DNA of 64,000 bases, taken from contig ML677364.1 in assembly GCA_007922305.1 (NCBI GenBank), positions 16,638,260-16,702,259 of the forward strand, read 5' to 3'. The DNA is from Dermatemys mawii (lineage: Eukaryota; Chordata; Testudines; Dermatemydidae). The notes under the pieces are model-generated. The model was not told the origin of the DNA, did not search any database, and was given only the letters and a program-made list of their open reading frames with translations. The position numbers and the translations under genes are program-made. Positions 37,576-48,082 of the stretch are shown piece after piece. Every line of letters begins with the position of its first letter. Position 1 is the stretch's first letter.

Positions 37576-38330
37576 CTTGCTCTTCCCACCACAGCCTTGG
37601 GGTCAGAGAAGTTCTGTGCCCCTGCCAATTATTTGAGGGGCTCATGCCCCTGCTTGCCCCCCTCGTGCATGCCCTTGGTTGGGATGTACTTATAAGAGCA
37701 ATGAAGTGCATTTTGTTCAAAATGATAGTTCCCATGGCTTAAAATTAGCAGATAGATGCAACTTTTCTTACCTATCGCATATCCAGAACTAAATTATCTG
37801 CATATATCATACATATAATCATGCACTGCTATAAGTTGGTAACAAAAATCCAATAAACCCCACTCTTTTAATTAAAAGTGCTTGAAAAGCACAAAAGTTA
37901 GCTTTTCCCCATTCTGTTCTCATCCAGTAACCTCAATGTAACTTATTCTTTATTCAATGAATTTTCTGACTGTTTAGTTTTAAGTTTAAATCTGTTTAAA
38001 ATTGATTGCTCATTTTTTGTTTACCTCGGCAATCATGGCTTTGAAGCTGTGAAAAAGAGAACTGGTTCACCATTATAAATAAGAAGTAACAAAGTCAAAT
38101 ATATGTTAAGATATATTTCACACAGTTTATCTGTCCTAAAGCTAATAATTTTGGAGCTACAAAAACTAAAGAGAGGGAATTTGTTATCTTTTGCCATTCT
38201 GCAGTTTTCTTGCATCAAATGACAACACTATTGCACAGTTCTAGTGGCTTTCTCCCATTCTGTTCCCTTTTATTTCTTTTGCATTTTACTGAACAAAACT
38301 GTCTACAAAGTGTGCATCCCTCGTCCCTCT
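37576..38330. other. Unassigned DNA between two repeats
   Basis: A short GC-richer stretch (37,580-37,680) adjoins the truncated CR1 end, followed by AT-rich sequence. No gene is supported. Confidence 0.4.
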
Positions 38331-38339
38331 ATTCAGTCA

Positions 38340-38700
38340 TAGTAGGCATGGGCAGCACATGAACTGCCGGCTGGGCAAGGCTGGTCCCCAGCCCCACCCC
38401 TTCCATCCACAGCCATGCTCCCTCTCCGCCCCACCCCCAGAGCCCAGAGCCCCTCCACTGTGGCTGCCGGCCCCTACCCCAGGGTAGCATCCCCAGCCCC
38501 AGAGCGCTGGGAGGGCAGGTGGCATGGCTGCAGCCTCTGCAGCACTGGGGGGATTGGTGGCGGGGCCCCAGTCCGAGCCAACACAGTGGAAGCCACAGAG
38601 TGGGAAGCAGGAGGGTGGATGGGGGCAGAGCATGGGCAGGGCCACACCTGGCTGTCTGGGGAGACACAGACTTCACCAGCCTATGATTCTCACTGTTCAT
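38340..38700. repeat. GC-rich repeat-like block
   Basis: This block of C/G-rich sequence with 'cccccagagcccagagcccc'-type pseudo-repeats stands out sharply from its AT-rich flanks. Ends 'tcatagtaggcatgggc' and 'cagcctatgattctc' may be weak inverted ends. The frames of 95-139 codons on both strands are read from this skewed sequence. Confidence 0.35.
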
Positions 38701-38984
38701 GATCGTAGGCTTGGATCCTGCAAGCTGTTGCTCAACATTAAACTCCATTGAAGTGAATGTGAGTTCAGGGTGCTCATCACCTCACTTGAGGCCTGATCTG
38801 AAGCCTATTGCAATTAATACGATGACACCCATTGTCTTCAGTGGATTTTGGAGTAGGCTGCACCGAGTTCTGCTCATTCTCACCATGCAGTCTACTACAC
38901 AGTACACTTGAGAGAAGGATTGGAATCTGGAAAGAACATGGTCAATCATAGCAGGGACAAAGTAGAGGCCAGAGGGAATATAGC

Positions 38985-41870
38985 GGGGAAAACTAATGTA
39001 CATCTTAGATGACTCAATACTAATTCAAAAAGTATGGAGAATAAACAGGAAAAATTAGAATTACTAGTGACTAGTCACAATTATAACATAATTGGCATCA
39101 GAGACTAGATGGGATAATTCACATGTCTTGAATATTGGAATAGAAGAGTACAGGAAGAATCAACAGGAAAAAAAGAGAGGAATTATTGCCTTGTATATCA
39201 AAAATGCATACACTTGACCAAGGTTGAGATAGAAGTGGGGGGCAGACCTGCTGAAAATCACTGGATAATGATAAAAGGGGTACAAAATAAAAGTGATGTC
39301 ATTCTATGGACCATCTAATCAGGAAAAAGAGGTGGTTCTATTCAGTCCCTCTAAAGCACCTGGCATTGGTCACTGTCAGAAGACAAGATACTGGGCCAGA
39401 TGGATCATTGGTCTGACCCCATATGGCCATTGTTATGTGGATGAGACTTTTTTTAAACAACAAAATCATCTCAAGCACAGGACTTGGTTTTGCTGGGGGA
39501 TTTCAAATATCCAGGCATATGCTGAGAAAATAATACAGCAGGGAACAGATCATCCAACAAGTTCTTGGAATACACAGAGGACTACTTTTTATTACAGAAG
39601 GCAGAGAAAGCGACTAGAAGAGAGACTGTTCTAGTTTTGATTCTGATAAATAGGAGGGAACTGGTTAAGAATTTGAAGGTGGAAGGTAACTTGGGGGAAA
39701 GTGATCATGAAATGATAAGAATTCATGATTCTAAGGAATTGTAGGAAGGAAGACAGTTGAATAAAGACAATAGACTTCAAGAAGGCAGACTTTAGCATAC
39801 TCAGAGAATTAGTAAGTAGGATCTCATGGAAAGCAAGTCTAAGGGGAAAAGAGTTCAGGAGACTTGGCTGTTTTTAAAGGGACATTATTAAGGGCACTAG
39901 AGCAAACTATTCCAATTCATAGGAAAGATAGAAAGTATGGTATGAAACCACCCTGGCTTAACCAGGAGATCTTTGACAATCTGTCACTCAAAAAAGTCAT
40001 ACAACATGTGGAAACTAAGTCAAGCTACAAAGCATGAATATAGAAAAAAAAACCCAAGCATGTAAGGACAAAATGAGAACGGCCAAGGCACAAAATGAGA
40101 TTAAACTAGCTAGAAACATATGGGCTAACAAGAAAACATTTTACAAATACATTAGAAGCAAAAGGAAAATCATTGACAGAGTAGACCCATTATTCACGGA
40201 GGATAAAAAGACTATAACCAAAATGCATCAATGGCCAAAGTATTAAATGCCTTTTTTGTTTCTTTTTCCTCCAGAAAGATTAGCAGTCCTCAGATGACTA
40301 ATATAGTGAACATCAGTGTAAATAAGGAAAGAAGAAGTTAAGAATTACTTAGACAAGTTAGACATCTTCAAGTTAGCAGGACCTGATGGAATACATACTA
40401 GAATACTTAAGAAACTGACTGAAGAGATTGATGAGCCATTAGCAATTATCTCTGAGAACTCACAGAGGATGGGAGAGATCCCAGAAGACTGTAAAAGGGC
40501 AAATATGGTACCTACCTATTAAAAGGGGAGCAAGGACAACCGAGAGAATTATAGACCAGTCACTTTAACTTCAGTAACCAAAAAGATAATGGAGCAAATA
40601 ATCAAATTATCAATTTGTAAGCACCTAGAAGATAATAAGGTGATGATCAGTAATAGTTAATATGGATTTGTCAAGAACAAATCATGTCAAACCAATCTAA
40701 TACCTTCTTTGACACAGTAACAAGCTTTGTAGATGGGGGAAAGCAGTAGATGTGATATATCTCAACTTTAGTAAGACTTTTGATTCAGTCTCACATGATG
40801 TCTCATAAGCAAACTAGGGAAGGTTAGCCTAGTCAAGTCAATTACAAGATGGGTGCACAATTGAATGGAAAACCATACTCAGAGAGTAGTTATTAATGGC
40901 TCACAGTCAAGCTGGAAGAGCATATCAAGTGGGATCCCGCGGGGATCTGTCCTGGGTTCTGTTCTATTCAATATCTTCATAAATGATTTGGATAATGGCA
41001 TAAAGAGTTCATTTATAAAGTTAGTGGACAATACCAAGGGGTTGCAAGTACTTTGGAACACAGGATTATAGTGCAAAATGATCTTGAAAACTGGAGAAAT
41101 GGTCTGAAACAAACAGAATGAAATTCAATAAGGACAAATGCAAAGTACTATGTTCTGGAAGGAATAATCAATTCCACAAATACAAAATGGGAAATGACTG
41201 CCTAGGAAGGAGTACTGCAGAAAAGAATCTGGAGGATCACAAATTAAATATGAGTCAGCAATGTAATACTGTTGCAAAAAAGTAAACATAATTCTGCAAT
41301 GTATTAGCAACTGTGTTGTGAGCAAGAAATGAAAAGTAATTCTTTCACTTTACTGAGCACTGATAAGGCTTCAGCTAGAATACTGTGTCCAATTCTGAGC
41401 ACTGCACTTCAGGAAAAATTTAGACAAATTGGTGAAAGTCCAGAGGAGAACAGCAAAACTGGTTAAAGGTCTAGAAAACATGATCTATGAGGAAAGATTT
41501 TAAAAAATGGGTTTATTTAGCCTGGAGAAGACTGAGGAGGACCTGCTAACAGTCTTTAATAAAGAGGAGAGTGATAAATAGGTCTCCTTATCCACTGAGG
41601 CTAGAACAAGAAGTAATGGTTTTTGATTGTAGCAAGGGAGATTTAGGCTAGGCATTAGGGGAAACATCCTAAGTAAAAGGGTCTGTAAGCATTGGAATAA
41701 ATTACCTAAGGAGGTTGTAAAATCTCCATCATAAGAGGTTTTTAAGAGTAGGTTAGACAAACACCTGTCACAGGTGGTCTAGATAGTACTTAGTCCTGCT
41801 TCAGTGCAGGGGACTAGACTACATGAGCTGTTGCGGTCCCTTCCAGTCCTACATTTCTATAATTCTATGA
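38985..41870 (+). mobile_element. CR1 LINE, long, degenerate copy with nested insertion
   Basis: This copy covers roughly the last 2.9 kb of a CR1. The 5' part resembles the endonuclease region ('tggatgagactttttttaaacaa...ggggatttcaaatatcc' around 39,437-39,510). A basic linker segment follows (frame 40,034-40,246). The reverse transcriptase comes next (40,865-41,071, 'SGIPRGSVLGSVLFNIFINDL'). The C-terminal region and a 3' UTR end 'tcctacatttctataattctatga'. The catalytic FADD-type box reads 'LVDN', and many stops break the ORF, so it is long inactive. A younger CR1 3' end sits inside at 39,333-39,437. Confidence 0.9.
39333..39437 (+). mobile_element. CR1 3' end nested inside the older CR1
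   Basis: 'tggcattggtcactgtcagaagacaagatactgggccagatggatcattggtctgacccc...cattgttatg' is the 3' terminus of another CR1 subfamily. It interrupts the endonuclease region of the surrounding element, whose sequence resumes at 'tggatgagactt'. It is about 105 bp and heavily 5'-truncated. Confidence 0.75.
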
Positions 41871-42707
41871 TTTGCAGACTGCATTATTCAAAAATTGTGT
41901 AGTGAACATGAGGAGCAGAAAATTTCCTGACATGTATAGGTGCACACCTAAACATAGCCAAACTATTTATAAGCACATAGATACTTAAGGGCCAAATCCC
42001 AATAAAACCAATAAGCAAATTTCTATTGCCTACAATGGCAGATGAAATGAGTCCTGAAGCCAGCACTCTTTGGCTCAAATACCATTAGAGCTTGTAAACT
42101 GCCGAGAAATAAAATTTACTGATTCTGATGGCAAAGCTCATAAGAGTTTGTAAACTGCACAAGCCAATAACCTGCAGATTTTCTTTTTTTCCCTTCCCCT
42201 CCCCTACCTCCTCCTCTCCATTCTTCCCTCACCATTTTTTCCTTTATATATATCCAGGAGAAGTAATGCAAATTTTTAAAACAAAAATAAAAAGAGTATT
42301 TACGAAATGTTCAAAGTTCGTGATTTGCCATGAGCCCAGAGCAAGGGGCAACAAATTGCTGTGCTGGTTCTAGAGCAGGCTGGGAGATAGGAACTCTTCC
42401 TCCCGGTCCCACCTGCTCCATGGAGAAAGCACCTAGTGCAATATATGTTCTTAGGTGTGTTATCACAGGTATGCTTGTTAGTACTTGGGAGAGGGGGAGA
42501 ATTCTGTTGAGTCTACATCATCTCTGCTGTCCGTGATGTGGACAGATGGTGTAGACTTGTAAGGAGCATTTTGTCTTCTGCACCAGCTTATTAGACAGGC
42601 TGCAATTTGTCCTAACTATGCAAAATCAAGCTCTCAATAGTCAGGACATACCATGCTGTAAGGTTGTTCTAGCAGTATTCGCTGGGTAATGTTTCACGTG
42701 TGTAATA
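41871..42707. other. Unassigned DNA
   Basis: This stretch lies between a CR1 and the DNA transposon. No exon is supported. Confidence 0.5.
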
Positions 42708-42710
42708 TTA

Positions 42711-42837
42711 CACTGGTCTACAATTTTTTAGAAGTCATCTGCTTCAGAGATAAAATGCAATATTTATTATGTATTTTGATGTGCTGAATTCAAATATGAC
42801 AATTAAAACAACTGATTGGCTACTGTTTCTAAGATAT
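42711..42837 (+). repeat. Left terminal inverted repeat of the transposon
   Basis: Blocks shared with the reverse complement of the right end, in order: CACTGGTCTACA (11 of 12 match), GCTTCAGAGATAAAATG (versus GCTTCTGAAATAAATG), and TTAAAA...TGATTGGCT...TTTCTAAGATAT. The order is preserved and the spacing differs by only a few bases. Confidence 0.85.
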
Positions 42838-43055
42838 TTAAGTTTTTACATTTTATGTCTATGTATATTGTGTAGATAGTAGAGTTTTAATCATAAATTG
42901 TAAACCTAGGTCTTTTCATGTGTTTATGGTTGCTTTACATGATAATATTTCACCTGTCCTGTTTATGTAACACTTTAAAAATCAGCAAAAGGGTTATATA
43001 AATAAAATGTATTATGAAACAAAAGGTAAAACACTATTATGTACATAATTTAGTC

Positions 43056-44750
43056 CTATTCAGTGTCTACTCGGCGCTTCTTGGCTTGTCTCTTGTATTC
43101 ATTAAATGGAGCATCTCTTGTCACTGTCCAGCAATAGTCTGCAAGCATTGATGGGCTCCATTTGCCCTGATAGCATTTCTCCATTGTTGCAATGTCCTGG
43201 TGAAATCGCTCGCCGTGCTCGTCGCTCACTGCTCCGCAGTTCAGTGGAAAAAAATCTAGATGAGAGTGCAAAAAATGTATCTTTAGTGACATGTTGCAAC
43301 CAAGGCTTTTGTATGCCTTGAGGAGGTTTTCCACCAACAACCTGTAGTTGTCTGCCTTGTTGTTTCCGAGAAAATGCATTGCCACTGACTGGAAGGCTCT
43401 TCATGCCGTCTTTTCCTTGCCACGCAGTGCATGGTCAAATGCATCATCTCGAAGAAGTTCACGAATCTGAGGACCAACAAAGACACCTTCCTTTATCTTA
43501 GCTTCACTTAACCTTGGAAATTTTCGACGGGGGTACTTGAAAGCTGTTTGTGTTTTGTCAATGGCCTTGACAAAGTTCTTCATCAGACCCAGCTTGATGT
43601 GTAAGGGTAGTAACAAAATCTTCCTTGATTCAACAAGTGGTGGATGCTCAACACTTTTCCTCCCAGGCTCCAATGACTGTCGGAGTGGCCTATCTTTCTT
43701 GATGTAGTGGGAATCTCTTGCACGACTATCCCATTCGCAGAGAAAACAGCAGTACTTTGTGTATCCAGTCTGCAGACCAAGCAAGAGAGCAACAACCTTC
43801 AAATCGCCACAAAGCTGCCACTGATGTTGGTCATAGTTTATGCACCTCAAAAGTTGTTTCATGTTGTCATAGGTTTCCTTCATATGGACTGCATGACCAA
43901 CTGGAATTGATGGCAAAACATTGCCATTATGCAGCAAAACAGCTTTAAGGCTCGTATTCGATGAATCAATGAAGAGTCTCCACTCGTCTGGATCGTGAAT
44001 GATGTTGAGGGCTGCCATCACACCATCGATGTTGTTGCAGGCTACAAGATCACTTTCCATGAAGAAGAATGGGACAAGATCCTTTTGACAGTCACGGAAC
44101 ATGGAAACCCTAACATCACCTGCCAGGAGTTTCCACTGCTGTAGTCTGGAGCCTAACAGCTCTGCCTTACTCTTGGGTAGTTCCAAATCCCTGACAAGGT
44201 CATTCAGTTCAGCTTGTGTTATGAGGTGTGGTTCAGAGGAGGAGGATAGGAGAAAATGTGGGTCCTGTGACATTGATGGTTCAGGACCAGAAGTTTCATC
44301 CTCTTCCTCTTCCTCGTCTGACTCAAGTGAGAATGATTCTGGTGCATCAGGAACCGGCAGTCCTTCTCCGTGGGGTATTGGGCATATAGCTGATGGAATG
44401 TTTGGATAATGCACAGTCCACTTTTTCTTCTTTGAGACACCTTTCCCAACTGGAGGCACCATGCAGAAGTAACAATTGCTGGTATGATCTGTTGGCTCTC
44501 TCCAAATCATTGGCACTGCAAAAGGCATAGATTTCTTTTTCCTGTTCAACCACTGGCGAAGATTTGTTGCACAAGTGTGGCAGCATATGTGTGAGGCCCA
44601 CCTCTTGTCCTGATCTCCAATTTTGCAGCCAAAATAAAGGTGATAGGCTTTCTTAACCATAGTGGTTATACTGCGCTTTTGTGATGCAAAAGTCACTTCA
44701 CCACAAACATAGCAGAAGTTATCTGCATTGTTCACACAAGTACGAGGCAT
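43056..44750 (-). pseudogene. Transposase-like gene, 564 codons with one in-frame TGA
   Basis: The frame starts at 44,750 (ATG, G at -3) and stays open for 449 residues. It then meets TGA at 43,401-43,403 and continues in the same frame to a stop at 43,056. The N-terminus is cysteine-rich (C13-x2-C16, C56, C57, C60, C93-x2-C96), suggesting zinc binding. An acidic linker (about 144-158) separates it from a possible RNase H-like core. Candidate catalytic residues are D262 in 'LFIDSS', D316 in 'CGDLK' followed by 'YCCFLCEWD', and E511 or E514 in 'SDEHGERFHQD'. Closely similar uncharacterised proteins occur in many animals, which supports a mobile origin. One nonsense change is the only obvious defect, so the copy is recent, or the stop is bypassed. 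The product class is inferred from motifs and from the element's ends. Confidence 0.82.
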
Positions 44751-44887
44751 CTCTGCTCACTTTGGCTAAACAGAAATGTGTCCCTTTGCAAAATCAAACA
44801 CTGACAAATAAGAGAGCACGACACTGTATGATTTCTAGAGCTGATATAGGGCAATTTGTTCAGCAGAGTGATGTAAGCTTCTTTATG

Positions 44888-44969
44888 ATTGCATCATCCA
44901 TGACTTCTAGGAATAACATGATGCAATTCATATCATGTATGATGCAATACCAGCTTCAGATTGCATCAT
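44888..44969. promoter_or_regulatory. Four exact ATTGCATCAT sites near the transposase start
   Basis: ATTGCATCAT lies at 44,888-44,897 and 44,960-44,969, and its reverse complement ATGATGCAAT at 44,918-44,927 and 44,939-44,948. This gives a + - - + arrangement, 138-219 bp upstream of the minus-strand ATG and about 280-365 bp from the element end. The sequence contains ATTGCATCA, the core of the C/EBP-ATF composite (amino-acid response) element. They may instead be transposase-binding repeats. They lie downstream of the TATA box at 45,074-45,079, so they would be in the 5' UTR if that box is used. Confidence 0.7.
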
Positions 44970-45073
44970 TCATTGTTTTGCCTAGTACTGTCCAAACCCA
45001 GTCATAGATTTATTCATAGATCCAGTCAAAGATGTATTTTAGTCATTTCTGGTTTAAATTGAGTTCCCTTCCC

Positions 45074-45079
45074 TTTATA
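45074..45079 (-). promoter_or_regulatory. TATA box of the transposon
   Basis: TATAAA on the minus strand, in 'gagttataaaggg', about 325 bp upstream of the transposase ATG. It is the only good TATA match between the ATG and the right end. Confidence 0.45.
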
Positions 45080-45135
45080 ACTCACTTATCCTCCGCCATT
45101 CCTATGTCAAGGGTCGTATATACTGACCCAACAGC

Positions 45136-45252
45136 ATATCTTGAAAACTAGAGCCAATCAACAATTTTAAGCATCATTTTCGTTCTCAGTGACCCAGATT
45201 TAGTAAAGTTTGACTACATTTATTTCAGAAGCATTTTGGCTGTAGAGCAGTG
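45136..45252 (-). repeat. Right terminal inverted repeat of the transposon
   Basis: Read on the minus strand it gives CACTGCTCTACA, GCTTCTGAAATAAATG and TTAAAA...TTGATTGGCT...TTTTCAAGATAT, matching the left repeat block by block. Confidence 0.85.
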
Positions 45253-45255
45253 TTA

Positions 45256-46119
45256 TCTATTCTTCTTTCCCTAGTTAAACATAAGCATTAGTATATTACT
45301 CTTTTAAACTGGAATATACCATAAAACACACCAGATGTGTAAGGTAGCTGAACTGACATTGCCAGACCTACCTTAACTTTTGGAATTTCCTGACCTTTGA
45401 GTGCTTGACCACACAATCTTAACATTGTATGAACACTAGTTGTTTGGCATTTAATAAAACTTCTCAGAAGTATTTCATTAAGTACATCAGCCTCTTTCCT
45501 TAAATACAGTTTTCCTTTCCTTTCCTGTAGGATATATATATTCTATATTTTTAAGCTGTACATTATCATGAAAACTATTCATCTGAGTTATACTAGCATA
45601 TATATGTGTTATCCCTGTATTTATTTACCTGTAGCTTTCCATTTAGTCACTTAGGACTTAAAAATGAAGACCCTACCTGTCTGTCCTCAATTCTCATTGA
45701 CTTCAGTGGGAGCTGAGGGTGCTCACCATCTTACAGGAGATGCACAGCAACTTTTAGGTGTTGGGCCTTTAAGAACAAATCTTTCTTAAAGCATGCAGAC
45801 CATTTTGTATACTACACTATTTCCCTGTTGTGCTACTATCCACCTTACCAATTTTCCCACTTGTTTGTTACCAACAGTTTCTGTCCCCTCTGTTCATAAA
45901 CTGACTGAGACAGCTGTAAAGGTGAAAAGATATCCTGCTATACTTAGTCACCTTTACAGAGCCTCTGTAGTTGATATCTACCTTCTCCACTGCTTTGCCA
46001 CTTCTGCACTGCACTATTGCCTATTCTATTCTATTCTATTCTGTGATTTGTTTATCCAGCAATACATTCCATACAATCCTTTATACAACATACTCTGGTC
46101 TTTGAGTCAGAGCAGAAAC
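45256..46119. other. Unassigned DNA
   Basis: No exon is supported. 'ctcattgacttcagtgggagctgagggtgctca' at 45,692-45,724 is a short scattered repeat, and a (CTATT)n run is at 46,021-46,042. Confidence 0.45.
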
Positions 46120-46122
46120 TAA

Positions 46123-46422
46123 GGGCTTGGCTACACTATGGGGACGGGGCGGTGGCATGGTCTTTCACCTAAGATAAGCAACTTCAGCTACGCAACTAGT
46201 GTAGCTGAAGTCACAGTACATTAGGTCGACATACCTGGCTGTCCCCATGGCAGTGGGTCGACTGCGGCTGCTCCCCCGCCGACTCCGCTAACTCCTCCTG
46301 CCGAGATGGAGTACAGGCATTGATTCAGGGATCGATTTATCGTGTCTAGATGAAACGTGACAAATTGATCCCTGATACATCGAGCGCTACCCGCCGATCC
46401 AGTGGGTAGTGTATCCATACCC
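46123..46422. mobile_element. Harbinger-like MITE, 300 bp, TAA flanks
   Basis: It begins GGGCTTGGCTACACTA and ends, in reverse, GGGTATGGATACACTA (12 of 16 match). TAA lies on both sides (46,120-46,122 and 46,423-46,425), the usual PIF/Harbinger-type 3-bp duplication. The interior is GC-richer with several CpG and contains no coding sequence. Confidence 0.8.
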
Positions 46423-46429
46423 TAAAGTT

Positions 46430-48080
46430 TCTTACCTACAGAGTTTGGTTGTTTGTTTCTTTTTATTCCTTTCCTCAAGCCTTATGATTTAATAATCAAA
46501 TTTATGGAGAAGCTCTGCCCCATAGAATTTTGTTTCTAAACACCGTGGCTTAGTTTGCTTTAGAAGGTGAAATACATTTATTTTGATATTATTTTGGTGG
46601 TATTTCTTTTAGGTTTAACAATCAGTTGGTGTTATTTTTCTGAACTGTATAAATTTTGTTTGTTCCCATCAGAGAAGCAGTTATTTAATGCTTAGCTGTA
46701 CATTTGTATCTGTTTGATCTCAGGTGTCTTGCTGCCTAAAGAATTAATGGTGCTTTTGATAATATGTACTCAAAGGTAAATTATTTTGAGGAATTCTTTT
46801 GACCTCCTTGTTTCGATAATGTTTGAGGTTTCTATCTATTGCTTCCCTTTACAATTTTTCTTTCCTTCCCTTTACCAGAGGCCGAATTTCTTTTAACAAC
46901 TTGTTTTATTTCTGTTCAGTAAAATTCTCTTTATTTTTTAATTTTCATAGTTATTGAAGTCCCCTCACTTTCAAAAAATATTAATTTTACATTTTGTCAA
47001 ATAAAAGAAAGTTCAGTAGACCAGATCAGACTAAATAATCCTATCTACGTAATGTATAGCATTTTCCTTTGCTTTGAAAAATTCAATAAACATGGATCAA
47101 ATGTTGTTTCTCTGGTAGGTGGAAAACAAAATTGGGTATTTTTTATTAGATCTGGAATATAAAACTCATTGTCATTTTTAAAAACATTTTATTCAAACTT
47201 ATATATAAGGAGTGACATACTGATTCCTGCTCCCTTTTACAGGAGCTTTGATTTTAAAAAGACCCCAGTCATACAATCTGATCCAAATGAACCCTTACAA
47301 CTCAACAAAGTCCCATTGAAGTAACTTTGAGCCAAATTTTCAAAAGTATTTCAATGCCTAAAGATTCAGATAGGTGCCCAGTGGGAAAATCAAAAGATTT
47401 GTCCATATAAATCCCATTGATTTTGGCTCTTGGGCTGTGCACAAGCACCGGGATCTGTCCATGTGGATCGGGATTGCAGGATCAGGGCTGAAAACTAACA
47501 AAGACCTTTGTTCCCCTGCAACATCCCACTAAAATCCTATTCATGATCAATGCCAATTTTTGTAAAGTCTTGTTTTCACTTTTCAGTACAGCTGGTGAAA
47601 AAAATTTTGAATGAAGTTTTCCATTGGAAAATGCTATTCTGATTAAATCAAAATGTCTTGCAGGAACATATTCATTTCACACAAATATTCAACGGGAAAT
47701 TATCGAAATGTTTTGTTTCTACAAGGTCAAAAAATCATTTCTACTTCAGTGTTTTGATACACTGTTAATAAGGTCAAAGGGGAACACTGCTAAGGTCAAA
47801 ACAAAATATTTCAGACGTCTTTCCTTGACAAAAAATTCTGAAATTTTGACTTTTCACTAAATTTTGACTAATTCAGGATGAAACTAAATTTTAAAATTTT
47901 GGATTTCCCACAAGTCAGAAATTCCATTTTTCAAACAGGTCTAATATAGGTCCAATTTTTGAATAGATATCTCACTTCAATTCCCTTCACCTCAACAGTT
48001 TCCTAAATAAGATGAACAGGGAACATTTTGAGATTGGTTTGGAGGAAGCTCAAAGAAACTCAGTCCAATTGACTGTCATA
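46430..48080. other. Unassigned AT-rich DNA
   Basis: No exon or bounded repeat is supported. Around 47,335-47,440 there is a weak palindromic 'attttcaaaagtat...' repeat remnant. Confidence 0.45.
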
Positions 48081-48082
48081 TT

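Larger units (their letters stand above)
42711..45252 (-). mobile_element. DNA transposon, CACTG...CAGTG ends, possible CMC (CACTA/Chapaev-like) group
   Basis: This 2,542-bp element starts CACTGGTCTACA and ends, in reverse, CACTGCTCTACA. The same TTA lies on both sides (42,708-42,710 and 45,253-45,255), which would be a 3-bp target duplication. Imperfect inverted repeats run about 117-127 bp in from each end. Inside is a long minus-strand transposase-like frame (43,056-44,750) with one in-frame TGA. On the minus strand there is a TATAAA box at 45,074-45,079 and an AATAAA signal at 42,763-42,768. CACTN ends with short 3-bp duplications are known for CACTA/Mirage/Chapaev-type elements; that group name is an inference needing a profile search. 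Confidence 0.88.

Noticed and set aside
43386..43403. Frameshift in the transposase-like gene
   Set aside because: The two open parts are in the same frame (start positions differ by a multiple of three), so the break is a stop codon and not a shift.
43401..43403. TGA as a selenocysteine codon
   Set aside because: No SECIS-like structure was identified and a single TGG-to-TGA change is simpler. Kept only as something to exclude.
46221..46418. Small minus-strand frame as a gene
   Set aside because: It lies wholly inside a Harbinger-like MITE.
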